DNA of 64,000 bases from Halomonas sp. GT (GCF_002082565.1 NZ_CP020562.1:2170001-2234000); one strand, 5' to 3'. Positions 44,516-53,219 are shown, counted from the first letter of the stretch. Notes: a model not told the origin generated them from the letters alone. Numbers and translations: made by a program.

Positions 44516-44548
44516 TCAGCGACTACCTCTCAAGAGGTATGTCGCTGA
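44516..44548 (+). terminator. Extended hairpin after narL (possible terminator, contains NarL site)
   Basis: Outer arms TCAGCGAC and GTCGCTGA flank the inner palindrome TACCTCT-CA-AGAGGTA, giving a 15-bp stem with one unpaired base, followed by TTTTAC. As RNA this could end the narXL transcript; as DNA the inner part is a NarL operator. The dual reading is noted as a finding. Confidence 0.55.
44524..44539. promoter_or_regulatory. Perfect 7-2-7 NarL/NarP binding site
   Basis: TACCTCTCAAGAGGTA consists of two perfect NarL heptamers (TACYYMT) facing each other two bases apart, the arrangement NarL and NarP bind best in Escherichia coli. It lies 109 bp upstream of the NarK-type start and downstream of narL itself. 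Confidence 0.9.
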
Positions 44549-44648
44549 TTTTACTGCCATTTACACCTATTCCCCAACTTCTTCCTCAAGCGTATCTTGC
44601 TGTTTAACTGCTACATGCAGATAGGTTTGATGCCAAGGGGAAATCGCC

Positions 44649-46241
44649 ATGAGTAAGAGAAACGCCGACATTGAGAAGTGGGATGTCGAAGACGCCCAAT
44701 TCTGGGAACAGGAAGGCAAGCACATCGCCAACCGCAACCTATGGATATCCATTCCCAGCCTGCTGATGGGATTCGCTGTCTGGATGATGTGGGGAATGAT
44801 TACCACCCAGATGCAGAACCTGGGTTTTTCGTTCACGGTTAACCAGCTATTTTCACTGACCGCGCTTGCCGGTCTAGCAGGTGCCACACTGCGCATCCCA
44901 GCATCATTCATGATCCGCATCGCAGGCGGGCGTAACACTATCTTCCTCACCACCGCGCTATTGATGATCCCCGCTGCCGGTACTGGTATCGCCTTGATGA
45001 ACCCAAGCACGCCGTTCTGGGTATTCCAGGCGTTGGCGTTACTTTCGGGTATCGGCGGGGGTAACTTCGCTTGCTCAATGAGCAACATTTCCACCTTCTA
45101 TCCCAGTAAGCAGCAAGGCTACGCCCTGGGCATGAATGCTGGCCTCGGTAATTTCGGCGTCACTACCATGCAAATTGTGATTCCGCTGGTAATGACAGTT
45201 GGTATTTTCGGCGCTATGGCCGGCTTGCCGATGGAATTGCAAAGCGCTAGCGGCACGTTGATCGGCCGGATCGAAGCAGGTACCGATACCTGGATCCAGA
45301 ATGCTGGCTTTATCTGGCTTGTATTTCTGATCCCGTTAGCGTTCGCCGGTTGGTTCGGCATGAATAATCTCCGCACTATTACGCCCAACCCTGGTTCGCC
45401 GCTGGCGGCTTTCAGCAAAATATTAGGCCTCTACGGCGTCGGCATGGTGACCGCGATTATCGGCATGTTGGCTCTCAGCTGGCTTAATATGTGGATTGCC
45501 CTGCCGCTAACCATTGTTCTAACCCTGGTGTTGTTGCGCCTGATTCCTGGCGATATCAAGCCCAATATCCAGAAGCAATTCGCGATATTTTCCAATAAGC
45601 ACACCTGGTCAATGACCATTCTCTATATTCTGACCTTCGGCTCCTTTATTGGCTTCTCTGCAGCCCTACCGCTCTCTATCAACGTCATCTTCGGCAACAT
45701 GATGGAAGCCAGTGCCGATGGCACCCTGATTCGCGTGGCCAACCCAGAGGCGCCCAGCGCCTTGACCTGGGCTTGGATAGGCCCTTTCGTGGGCGCTCTG
45801 ATCCGTCCGCTGGGCGGATGGATCTCCGACAAAGTGGGCGGCTCCATCGTTACCCAAATAATCTCTGCGATCATGGTAGTCGCCTCTGTCGCCACCGGCT
45901 ACGTGATGATGCAGGCCTATAACACCAACGATCCTAATCAATTCTTTTGGCTGTTCCTGCTGCTATTCATCGTGTTATTCGCCGCCAGTGGTATCGGCAA
46001 CGGCTCTACCTTCCGCAGCATCGGTGTGATTTTCGACCAGCAGCAGAAAGGCCCGGTACTTGGCTGGACCTCTGCCGTCGCTGCCTATGGCGCCTTCATC
46101 GCCCCGCGGGTAATGGGTGAGCAAATTCAGGCCGGCACACCAGAACTTGCCATGTATGGCTTTGCTGTCTTCTACGCCATCTGCCTGGTCATCAACTGGT
46201 GGTTCTATTTACGTAAAGGTGCCTACGTTAAGAACCCATGA
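44649..46241 (+). CDS. narK: Nitrate/nitrite transporter, NarK type (NarK2-like)
   Basis: A 530-residue major-facilitator protein with twelve hydrophobic segments. The nitrate signature GMNAGLGNFGVTTMQ near residue 160 and the RIPASFMIRIAGGRNT loop with a substrate-binding arginine near 80 place it with NarK/NarU proteins, which exchange nitrate for nitrite. The second signature is GWTSAVAAYGAFIAP near 475. AAGGGG precedes the ATG. It lies behind the NarL site and ahead of UspA and the second carrier. Confidence 0.93.
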   Translation: MSKRNADIEKWDVEDAQFWEQEGKHIANRNLWISIPSLLMGFAVWMMWGMITTQMQNLGFSFTVNQLFSLTALAGLAGATLRIPASFMIRIAGGRNTIFLTTALLMIPAAGTGIALMNPSTPFWVFQALALLSGIGGGNFACSMSNISTFYPSKQQGYALGMNAGLGNFGVTTMQIVIPLVMTVGIFGAMAGLPMELQSASGTLIGRIEAGTDTWIQNAGFIWLVFLIPLAFAGWFGMNNLRTITPNPGSPLAAFSKILGLYGVGMVTAIIGMLALSWLNMWIALPLTIVLTLVLLRLIPGDIKPNIQKQFAIFSNKHTWSMTILYILTFGSFIGFSAALPLSINVIFGNMMEASADGTLIRVANPEAPSALTWAWIGPFVGALIRPLGGWISDKVGGSIVTQIISAIMVVASVATGYVMMQAYNTNDPNQFFWLFLLLFIVLFAASGIGNGSTFRSIGVIFDQQQKGPVLGWTSAVAAYGAFIAPRVMGEQIQAGTPELAMYGFAVFYAICLVINWWFYLRKGAYVKNP

Positions 46242-46281
46242 GCTACGTTACCCCCCCTAAATAGGGCTTGCTTCTTTACGT

Positions 46282-46298
46282 CCGGAGCCAAGCTCCGG
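46282..46298 (+). terminator. GC-rich hairpin after narK
   Basis: A perfect 7-bp stem, CCGGAGC-CAA-GCTCCGG, followed by GTCTTTA. It lies 40 bp after the narK stop and 35 bp before the UspA start, so it may attenuate rather than fully end transcription, or separate the two genes. Confidence 0.65.
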
Positions 46299-46332
46299 GT
46301 CTTTACCCCCTACCCCACTGTGGGAGGACACC

Positions 46333-46791
46333 ATGAAAATCATGATCGCCTATGACGGTTCGCGAAACGCTAAGCTGGCGCTCGCCCAGGTCGTCAATAT
46401 GTTCCGCTGTAACCAACCTCTGCTGGTGCTGGTCGGCGTGGTTGAAAATCCACTCGACGCTACCGATAACAACGAAGCGCTTTTTCAGCAGGAGCAGGAT
46501 GAGGTTAAACAGCACCTTCAAGAGGGTGTGGCGTTCGCTATCGGTGAAGGGTTCCAAGCCGAACAGCTTCTCGCCGAGGGAGATGCGCGCAAGATGCTGC
46601 TTCAGGCTACTCGCAAACTCTCGCCAGACCTACTGGTCATTGCACGCCATAGCCATCAACCGGATGGCGGCATCATCGCCAAGTCATTGACTTACTTCGT
46701 TGATGAGCTCGACTACATGACTTTCGGCAGCGTCAGTTCGTTCCTGGCCCGGCGCGCTGAGTGTCCCTTGTTGATCCTACCCAGCCCTTGA
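46333..46791 (+). CDS. Universal stress protein (UspA family)
   Basis: A 152-residue single Usp domain: MKIMIAYDGSRNAKLAL at the N-terminus and LLVIARHSHQPDG near residue 100. The usual GxGxxG...GSVS ATP motif appears only in part (FGSVSSFLARRAECPLLIL near 135), so nucleotide binding is uncertain. GGGAGGA precedes the ATG. It sits between the two NarK-type genes; a link to nitrate-respiration or anoxic stress is inferred from place only. Confidence 0.88.
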   Translation: MKIMIAYDGSRNAKLALAQVVNMFRCNQPLLVLVGVVENPLDATDNNEALFQQEQDEVKQHLQEGVAFAIGEGFQAEQLLAEGDARKMLLQATRKLSPDLLVIARHSHQPDGGIIAKSLTYFVDELDYMTFGSVSSFLARRAECPLLILPSP

Positions 46792-46848
46792 GCAGCCTCT
46801 ACCCCTACTTTGGTACAGCCCACCTTTGGGACACAGGACAATACGACC

Positions 46849-48342
46849 ATGAAAGTTTCCGCTGTATTCAAGTTTCGCAGCCCCGAAATTCGGGCCTTGC
46901 ACCTGACCTGGATTGCCTTTTTTATTACCTTTTACGTGTGGTTCAACATGGCGCCGCTCGCGTCGAGCATGCTCAAGAGCGTCGACTGGCTAACCACGGA
47001 CGACCTCAAGCTGTTCGCCATCTGCAACGTCGCCTTGACTATCCCCGCCCGCATCATCGTCGGCATGGCATTGGACCGGTTCGGCCCGCGACGGGTGTTC
47101 TCGGTACTTATGGTGAGCATGTCGCTACCGGCGTTGGCATTTGCTTTCGGTAACAGCATGACGCAGTTGCTTGTGGCGCGCCTGGTACTTAGTTCGATTG
47201 GCGCCAGCTTCGTGGTCGGGATTCACATGACGGCGCTGTGGTTCAAGCCAAAGGACATCGGCTTCGCCGAAGGCTTCTACGCTGGCTGGGGTAACTTCGG
47301 CTCCGCCGTCGCGGCCATGTCGCTGCCGACCATTGCCCTGAGCATGTATGGCGGCCCCGATGGCTGGCGCTGGGCAATCGCCCAGAGCGCTATTGTTATG
47401 GCAGCTTACGGTGTTTACTACTGGTTCGCGATTACCGATGGCCCGGATGCTCAGGCTCACCGTAAGCCACGCAAATCCGCTGCCATGGAAGTGAGTTCCT
47501 GGGGCGATATGATCAAGCTGATCATCTGGACGATCCCACTGGTTGGCGTACTCGCCATTCTGGTCTGGCGTATTCAGTATATGGGCTACTTATCTGTTAC
47601 CGGTGCGACCATCGCTTATCTCGCCATTATCGCTATCGTCATCTATCAGATTGTCCAGATCCTGAGAGTCAACCTACCGATCCTGCGTAAGGGTGTACCG
47701 GAAGATGATAAGTACTCGTTCAACAGTGTGGCGGCACTTAACAGCACCTATTTTGCCAACTTCGGCGCTGAACTCGCGGTGGTATCGATGCTGCCCATGT
47801 TCTTTGAGGAGACCTGGGGCCTGAATGCCGCTACGGCTGGCCTGATTGCTGCGTCATTCGCGTTCGTCAATCTGGTGGCGCGCCCCATGGGCGGCATGGT
47901 TTCCGACCGCATGGGCAACCGGCGTTTTGTAATGCTGTGCTACATGTTTGGCATTAGCGTTGGGTTCTTACTGATGGCTTTGCTCAATTCAAGTTGGCCA
48001 CTGATTCTGGCCATTGCGGTGACCATCGGCACCTCGATATTCGTGCAAGGGGCCGAGGGAGCAACCTTCGGTATCATTCCCTCCATCAAGCGCCGCATCA
48101 CTGGGCAGATATCCGGAATGGCCGGCGCTTACGGTAATGTTGGCGCGGTGGTTTACCTAACCATCTTTACGTTTGTCACTCCATCGCAGTTCTTCTACAT
48201 CATCGCCACCGGCGCTTTCATCAGTTGGGTTATCTGCTTGGTGTGGCTCAAGGAGCCAGAAGGCGCTTTCGATGACGAGTACTACGTCTCTTCTGTTGAT
48301 AGAGACATCGAAGAACAGGCTTTACAGAATGCCAAGCACTAA
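46849..48342 (+). CDS. Nitrate transporter, NarK1 type
   Basis: A 497-residue major-facilitator protein with twelve hydrophobic segments. The NNP signatures GFAEGFYAGWGNFGSAVAA (about 130) and AGAYGNVGAVVYLTIF (about 415) fit the NarK1/NRT2 group, thought to be nitrate-proton symporters. ATG 46849 (AGGAC upstream, start MKVSAVFKF) replaces the TTG start at 46810. Having both a NarK1 and a NarK2 type resembles the fused NarK1-NarK2 of Paracoccus. Confidence 0.92.
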   Translation: MKVSAVFKFRSPEIRALHLTWIAFFITFYVWFNMAPLASSMLKSVDWLTTDDLKLFAICNVALTIPARIIVGMALDRFGPRRVFSVLMVSMSLPALAFAFGNSMTQLLVARLVLSSIGASFVVGIHMTALWFKPKDIGFAEGFYAGWGNFGSAVAAMSLPTIALSMYGGPDGWRWAIAQSAIVMAAYGVYYWFAITDGPDAQAHRKPRKSAAMEVSSWGDMIKLIIWTIPLVGVLAILVWRIQYMGYLSVTGATIAYLAIIAIVIYQIVQILRVNLPILRKGVPEDDKYSFNSVAALNSTYFANFGAELAVVSMLPMFFEETWGLNAATAGLIAASFAFVNLVARPMGGMVSDRMGNRRFVMLCYMFGISVGFLLMALLNSSWPLILAIAVTIGTSIFVQGAEGATFGIIPSIKRRITGQISGMAGAYGNVGAVVYLTIFTFVTPSQFFYIIATGAFISWVICLVWLKEPEGAFDDEYYVSSVDRDIEEQALQNAKH

Positions 48343-48358
48343 ACGTTAGGATTATCTG

Positions 48359-48411
48359 TAGCATCAAGGCACTGTTCGCGTCGACTGGATCCGGACAGTG
48401 CCATGATGCTA
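48359..48411 (+). terminator. Long stem-loop after the NarK1-type gene
   Basis: Arms TAGCATCA-A-GGCACTGT and ACAGTGCC-A-TGATGCTA pair over 16 bp with one A-A mismatch around a GC-rich 19-base loop, 16 bp past the stop codon. No T tract follows, so it may stabilise the mRNA end or work as a weak terminator. Confidence 0.6.
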
Positions 48412-48454
48412 ATCCCCTCGGAAAACTAGAATGCTTATGAATAGAAAATTTCTA

Positions 48455-48480
48455 GGAAACCTCTGATTAACTATTTCCAC
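48455..48480. repeat. Possible insertion-sequence end
   Basis: GGAAACCTCTGATTAAC resembles terminal inverted repeats of IS5-type elements (ending in TTAATCAGAGGTTTCC on the other strand). Only one end is seen and no target duplication could be identified, so this is tentative. It lies 45 bp before dispersed repeat copy B. Confidence 0.35.
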
Positions 48481-48524
48481 GCTATAGCTCTTTTGACGTG
48501 AGAGTGGCAAAGCTTTTAATAGAT

Positions 48525-48608
48525 CACGACAAAACACTCTTTCGCAGAACTACTGTAAAAACGGGCGATATCAATAGGTAATTTATGCGAACTTAAGGAG
48601 GGAGCGAT
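48525..48608 (-). repeat. Dispersed repeat copy B (about 84 bp)
   Basis: The partner of the repeat at 25908-25990. Its minus-strand reading is open (ending SAKECFVVIY then stop), as is the other copy's. Adjacent mobile-element debris supports an origin from an insertion sequence. Confidence 0.7.
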
Positions 48609-48768
48609 AACAAAATGACATAACTTTCCCACTTTTAAATGACATAAAATAAAACGAATGTTTTTTGCTAAAAAATTTACGTAATTAAATAACATTGGAA
48701 AATAGAAATACCTCCTTCAGCCTCCAGGTTAGATCACAGCGCGGTGTGTCACTGTCGCTGAGGCGTAC

Positions 48769-48884
48769 TCAACCCATAGCGGAGCAGTACAAATGTATGG
48801 GGATCCCCGCTTCGGCTTCGCCCAAAAAGCCAATGATCTGTTCATCTCTTAAACGCTTTTTTTATGTCCAATCTCCTTACTCAT
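48769..48884 (-). pseudogene. IS3-family OrfA transposase remnant
   Basis: On the minus strand a piece reads KKRLRDEQIIGFLGEAEAGI followed by PIHLYCSAMG and a stop, aligning with the N-terminus of IS3-family OrfA proteins (DEQIIGFLREAEAGIPV.. C..HG). An ATG at 48884 behind AAGGAG-like sequence is out of frame with it across a run of seven A's, and the C-terminus is lost. No OrfB, inverted repeats or target duplication are seen, so this is a decayed fragment. Confidence 0.7.
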
Positions 48885-49032
48885 AAGATCGGACTCTAAA
48901 GTGTAGTGCTGCTCAATCAGGGGGTGACGTCATCGTGCATAGGCTATAGCAAAAGAGAAGAAAAAAGGTACCTTTTTACCTCATGGTTTTCACTCAAGCT
49001 TTCGCGACTAGACTGAAGAAGCACCAGGCTAA

Positions 49033-49158
49033 CTGTATGATGTAGTTGAGAATGAGTTGGCGCACGTGATAGATAAAAAGGCTGAAGCCGCCTACCGTCG
49101 TGGAGATCTCTTTGAGAAGCGGCGTAACATGAAGCAGGATTGGGCTAATTACCTTTAA
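49033..49158 (+). pseudogene. C-terminal remnant of a P4-type tyrosine integrase
   Basis: Forty-one codons, open from an in-frame stop at 49030 to TAA at 49156, end in DKKAEAAYRRGDLFEKRR and NMKQDWANYL. This is the typical last segment of P4/CP4-57-type integrases (AY.R.DL.E.RR..M..WA.Y). All catalytic residues lie upstream of this part and are absent. It marks the scar of a former genomic island; no tRNA gene was found beside it. Confidence 0.75.
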
Positions 49159-49266
49159 ATCATTTATTGGTTATGCAGGCAATTAATATCATAGCATTAT
49201 TTGGCTATACTCACTTTCAAAATTAAATTAGCAGTCATTAACCGGATTCTTAGGGATATAGCGCTT

Positions 49267-50178
49267 ATGAATCAATTACTAGCAATGCGTACGTTTATTC
49301 GCGTATTGGAAACTGGCTCATTTAGCCGAGCGTCGGAGCAGTTAGCTCTTCCTCGTTCAACAATTAGCAAGCTAATATCTGATCTTGAAACGCATCTTGG
49401 CACTAAGCTGCTAAACCGTACCACCCGAAATGTCGCCGCAACGATGGAAGGCATGGAGTATTACAAGGAGGCATTTCGGCTCATAGAAGATATGGATGCT
49501 GTAGACAACGCGATGCGAGCTAACAAATATAAGCCACAAGGCCACATACGCGTTGATGCGCCTGCTACATTCGCAACGCAACTCCTTATCCCTGCCCTGG
49601 CAGATTTTCAACATCACTACCCTGATATTACCGTTGCACTAGGCATTAGCGATCGAGCGGTTAATATTATCCGTGAAGGTGTGGATTGCGTCATTCGCGC
49701 GGGCCGTTTAGATGATCTAGCGATGGTGGGGCGACATTTGGTTGAGCTCGACTATGTTACCTGTGCTTCGCTCAACTACATTGAAAAGTATGGAATACCC
49801 CACCATCCCCGCGAGCTTGAAACCAAGCATACACTGCTGGGCTATTTTACCGCCAACACCAGCCAACCAATGCCTATTGTGCTTGAAAAAGGTTCCGAGC
49901 GGTTTGAAATGAGCGGAGGAAGCTATAGCGCTAACGACGGTAACGGCCTACTGGCGATGATGTTAGCTGATCTAGGCATAGGTCAGCACTTCGTCCGCTG
50001 CTTACAGCCTTACATCGACAATGGCAAGATAGTACCCATACTGACCGACTGGACTCGTCCGCGCATGGAGTTTCATATCCTTTACCCGCCGAACCGTCAT
50101 CAGAGCACTCGTTTAAAAGTATTTATCGAGTGGTTACTAGCGACCTTTAACGATAGCCACCTACATTCTAAGCAATAA
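49267..50178 (+). CDS. LysR-family transcriptional regulator
   Basis: About 303 residues from ATG 49267, where MNQLLAMRTFIRVLETGSFSRASEQLALPRSTISKLISDLE forms the usual LysR winged helix. The effector-binding domain follows (GHIRVDAPATFATQLLIP near residue 90) and belongs to the group with DAPATFA..L. The frame extends to 49201 without conservation. Its 3' end overlaps the RidA gene by 11 bp, convergent. The target is unknown. Confidence 0.9.
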   Translation: MNQLLAMRTFIRVLETGSFSRASEQLALPRSTISKLISDLETHLGTKLLNRTTRNVAATMEGMEYYKEAFRLIEDMDAVDNAMRANKYKPQGHIRVDAPATFATQLLIPALADFQHHYPDITVALGISDRAVNIIREGVDCVIRAGRLDDLAMVGRHLVELDYVTCASLNYIEKYGIPHHPRELETKHTLLGYFTANTSQPMPIVLEKGSERFEMSGGSYSANDGNGLLAMMLADLGIGQHFVRCLQPYIDNGKIVPILTDWTRPRMEFHILYPPNRHQSTRLKVFIEWLLATFNDSHLHSKQ

Positions 50179-50569
50179 TCGCTGTTACCCGAATTTCAAT
50201 GCGCATGGTCGGTAAACCTAGCGCCTCAACACCCGTTTGCGTCCATATCGGAGCATGGTTTGGCATATAATGCCGGTATAGCCGTGTCATTGTTTCATTC
50301 ACTTCTGGCGGAAAACCACCTACGTGGTAAGAGTTCACATGAATCACGTGCTCCCAGCCGGCACCTGCCGTTTTCAAAGTGCGCTCCACATTACGAAAGG
50401 CCTGCTCAATTTCTTCTTCCAGCGAAATGGGTATTTGAAAATCATCATCCCAACCGCCCTGCCCTGATATCTCCACGCGATTATCGACTTTCACCGCCTG
50501 CGAGTAATTCAGTAATTCCAACGCTTTCTCGCCGTAACCAGACGTCACAAAAAATTGAGGCTTACTCAT
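50168..50569 (-). CDS. RidA/YjgF-family protein
   Basis: A 133-residue Rid protein. The C-terminal IWTQTGVEALGLPTMRIEIRVTAII has the family's signature with the arginine (R-I-E-I) used to hold the enamine/imine substrate, and VEISGQGGWDD is near residue 32. Rid proteins deaminate reactive 2-aminoacrylate-type imines; subgroups vary. AGGAGAG precedes the ATG. It is convergent with the LysR gene. Confidence 0.85.
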   Translation of the reverse strand: MSKPQFFVTSGYGEKALELLNYSQAVKVDNRVEISGQGGWDDDFQIPISLEEEIEQAFRNVERTLKTAGAGWEHVIHVNSYHVGGFPPEVNETMTRLYRHYMPNHAPIWTQTGVEALGLPTMRIEIRVTAIIA

Positions 50570-51326
50570 GTTGCTCTCCTAATGAATCAACGTAAATTAG
50601 ATAGTAAAGAGAAAATCTAATGTGAAGAAGACACAAGAACTGACATCAATGTACATGAATATGGACAATCTTCATGACTTTGCGGCAAAGTCTGACGGGG
50701 CGTTTGGCGGAAATAATCGATTGCTGCCCGCGGGAAATTCTCGTTTGGCGATTATCGGGCAATACACGGCGAGAGTGAGGCCTATGGCCTCATCCATGAG
50801 TTCATGTCGCAATGTACATAGCAACCAACCGAGCTTGTCGGACGTTTCTTCCAAATATTGTAGTAGGAATGCATCTAGCAGAATCGATTTAAATCGCCAA
50901 GTAAAACCAAAGATATTAATAGGCACTGAATGCAACTAGAACGAAGATCGGACATAGTGGTCACATAGACTATGTGGCGAACCTACAGTAAGTCATTCTA
51001 AAAATATTTCAAACACTTTAAGCTTTGTGCTTCACACACACAAATATATTATTATAAACCAATAAAACCATGAAACTTACGCAACAAATTATAACATTAC
51101 TAGTAAAACTAGATTAATCACTAAATAAAGCTTAACAATGACCATAAGAAAAGATAATCAGATATCGCAGTGATGACAACTCCACCAACTTATAACCAAA
51201 TAATTTATTCAAAACGGTTTATTTTAAATACCTTCCATGTCGAATACCTATTTTATATTTACTGTTTATATCACATGAGATAAAAAATCTTAGTAGCAAG
51301 AAAATCAGCCTCGCTGACATATGTTT
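50570..51326. other. Intergenic region with no recognised gene
   Basis: About 760 bp. Overlapping open frames exist on both strands at 50622-50939 (plus, 105 codons) and 50672-50935 (minus, 87 codons); neither shows a family motif, and the minus one has no good start signal. Coding status is unclear and decayed sequence is likely. From 50990 to 51320 the DNA is very A+T rich. Confidence 0.5.
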
Positions 51327-52271
51327 TCAATGTGGCAACGTCAAATCTGATATTCTTTCAGGTGGCAAGAGAGCCAGCGAGGCTTTCATTTCACGTACTT
51401 CTTCTCCAGGTGGCCGACCAAAGAAACGCTTAAACTCACGGCTAAATTGGGACGCACTTTCATATCCCACCTTAGCACCTGCAGCAGCAGCAGATAAACC
51501 ATCGCGAATCATAATCATTCTTGCTTGATGAAGACGCGTAGATTTAATGTATTGGAGCGGCGAAGTTTGGGTCACTGACTTGAAGTGCACATGAAAAGAC
51601 GCTGCGCTCATGCCTACATCGCTTGCGAGTTCCCTAATCTCTAAAGGGGCTGCATATTCTGAGTGAATACGCAGCAGCGCCTTGGCAATCTTACCGAATT
51701 GGCCTTGTTGGGCCAGTCCCGCCCGAACGCTCCCCCCCTGTTCGCCGGTCAATATCCGATAATAAATCTCCCTCACAATATTAGGCGCCAGTAGTTGTGC
51801 GTCTACAGGTAGCGCCAGCGCCTCAAGTAACCTGAGTGTCGCATCCGCCATGGTGTTATTGAGCGGAGAAGAATACATGCTTCGTGGTGCACAGTTAGCT
51901 CTTACATTCATTTTGTCAAGTATGAATACCAGCTCAGCTACTACAGACATGTTTAGCTGAATCGAAATGGCCAGTAGTGGCTCCTCGCAGCTGGCCTCAG
52001 TTGTGGAAGCAAAAGGGAGCGGAACCGATAGCACCAGATAGTGCATAGCATCATAGAGATACACTTCTTCGCCCAAATAGCCTCGCTTGCTTCCTTGGCA
52101 CACAATCACGATGCTTGGCTCATACAGCACCGGGGTGAGTTTCAACGGACGGTCCGAGCGCATGAAACGTACTTCGCTAAGCAGCGACTGTGTATACCCC
52201 TCATTTGGCGCTAGCTGATAGAGCAGCTCTATCATTCGCCTATGGGAATTCAAAGCAGATTGCACCAACAA
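51327..52271 (-). CDS. AraC-family transcriptional regulator
   Basis: A 314-residue regulator with an AraC_N (cupin-like) effector domain in the first 190 residues and two helix-turn-helix motifs at the C-terminus (IRELASDVGMSAASFHVHFKSVTQTSPLQYI, then AGAKVGYESASQFSREFKRFFG). The likely start is TTG 52271 with GAGGG seven bases upstream; the first in-frame ATG is 52235. It is divergent from the SDR operon and probably controls it; such regulators usually respond to small aldehydes, quinones or phenolics. Confidence 0.88.
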   Translation of the reverse strand: MLVQSALNSHRRMIELLYQLAPNEGYTQSLLSEVRFMRSDRPLKLTPVLYEPSIVIVCQGSKRGYLGEEVYLYDAMHYLVLSVPLPFASTTEASCEEPLLAISIQLNMSVVAELVFILDKMNVRANCAPRSMYSSPLNNTMADATLRLLEALALPVDAQLLAPNIVREIYYRILTGEQGGSVRAGLAQQGQFGKIAKALLRIHSEYAAPLEIRELASDVGMSAASFHVHFKSVTQTSPLQYIKSTRLHQARMIMIRDGLSAAAAGAKVGYESASQFSREFKRFFGRPPGEEVREMKASLALLPPERISDLTLPH

Positions 52272-52343
52272 TTCATAGCCCTCACTATTTATATAGAAGA
52301 ATATTTAGGCAAGTTTTTAGACAAAGTGCACGTCAAAAATATC

Positions 52344-52378
52344 ATTTCTATAGGATCAGGCAATACTGCAATAGAAAT
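52344..52378. promoter_or_regulatory. Inverted repeat between the AraC and SDR genes, candidate operator
   Basis: ATTTCTAT (52344-52351) and ATAGAAAT (52371-52378) form a perfect 8-bp inverted repeat with a 19-bp spacer in the divergent promoter region. A symmetric site of this size is a reasonable candidate for the AraC-type regulator, though AraC proteins often bind direct repeats. Confidence 0.4.
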
Positions 52379-52496
52379 TGCACTATCAGCTTTCACTGCT
52401 CCTCCCTAGGCTTACAGCATGACCTTTTTGCTCACGAAACAACTTTCTTAGCCATGCAAGAGGGTCATCCCAAGTTCCTCCTAAGGAGTTATTCTG

Positions 52497-53219
52497 ATGA
52501 GCAAAGTAATTCTAATCACCGGTGCCAGTAGCGGCATTGGCGAAGCAACCGCACAACAGCTGGCCAAACAAGGCCATCATCTAGTCATTGGTGCGCGCCG
52601 CATTGAGCGCCTCGAGGCACTTGCACAAAGCATCCGGTCCGAAGGCGGCAGCGTAGAGTGTCGATCACTAGACGTCACCCAGCGCGAGGAAGTACAGGCT
52701 TTTGCCGATGCCGCTCTTAATTTCCATGGCCGCATTGATGTAATCATCAACAACGCTGGCGTCATGCCACTTTCCCCTTTAGCTTCCCTAAAGGTAACTG
52801 AATGGGACCGTATGATCGACGTCAACATCCGCGGAGTAATGTATGGCATTGCCGCCGTGCTGCCCACCATGCAGGCACAAGGCAGTGGGCATGTAATTAA
52901 TATCTCTTCTATAGGGGGCCTCTACGTAGTACCCACCGCCGCGATCTATTGCGCTACAAAATACGCTGTACGGGCAATTTCCGATGGATTACGTCAGGAG
53001 CATGACAATCTGCGCGTTACATGCGTTTATCCAGGAGTTGTGGAGTCTGAGTTAGCTGACTCTATTACTGATGTTGGTGCGGCTGAAGCGATGAAAAATT
53101 TTCGCCAGATCTCTCTCAAGCCACACGCCATTGCCGCAGCTATTGACCATGTTATTGCCCAACCCGACGAAGTGGACACCAGCGATATTGTAGTTCGCCC
53201 CACCGCAAGCCAAGCATAA
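52497..53219 (+). CDS. Short-chain dehydrogenase/reductase
   Basis: A 240-residue classical SDR: ITGASSGIGEATAQQLA binds NAD(P) at the N-terminus, NNAGVMPLSPL near residue 90, a serine in INISSIGG near 140 and catalytic YCATKYAV (YxxxK) near 154. A basic residue pair after the first strand (GARRIERLE) favours NADP. AAGGAG precedes the ATG. It is the first gene of the operon divergent from the AraC regulator. Confidence 0.92.
   Translation: MSKVILITGASSGIGEATAQQLAKQGHHLVIGARRIERLEALAQSIRSEGGSVECRSLDVTQREEVQAFADAALNFHGRIDVIINNAGVMPLSPLASLKVTEWDRMIDVNIRGVMYGIAAVLPTMQAQGSGHVINISSIGGLYVVPTAAIYCATKYAVRAISDGLRQEHDNLRVTCVYPGVVESELADSITDVGAAEAMKNFRQISLKPHAIAAAIDHVIAQPDEVDTSDIVVRPTASQA

Larger units (their letters stand above)
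48343..49266. other. Gene-poor scar between the nitrate block and the accessory region
   Basis: About 920 bp with no intact gene. In order it holds the post-narK stem-loop, a possible IS end, dispersed repeat copy B, two spaced AATGACATAA motifs near 48614-48650, the IS3 OrfA remnant, and the integrase remnant. The LysR promoter should lie just before 49267. Confidence 0.7.

Noticed and set aside
48695..48886. 63-codon plus-strand frame
   Set aside because: It is antisense to the IS3 OrfA remnant, which explains the sequence better.
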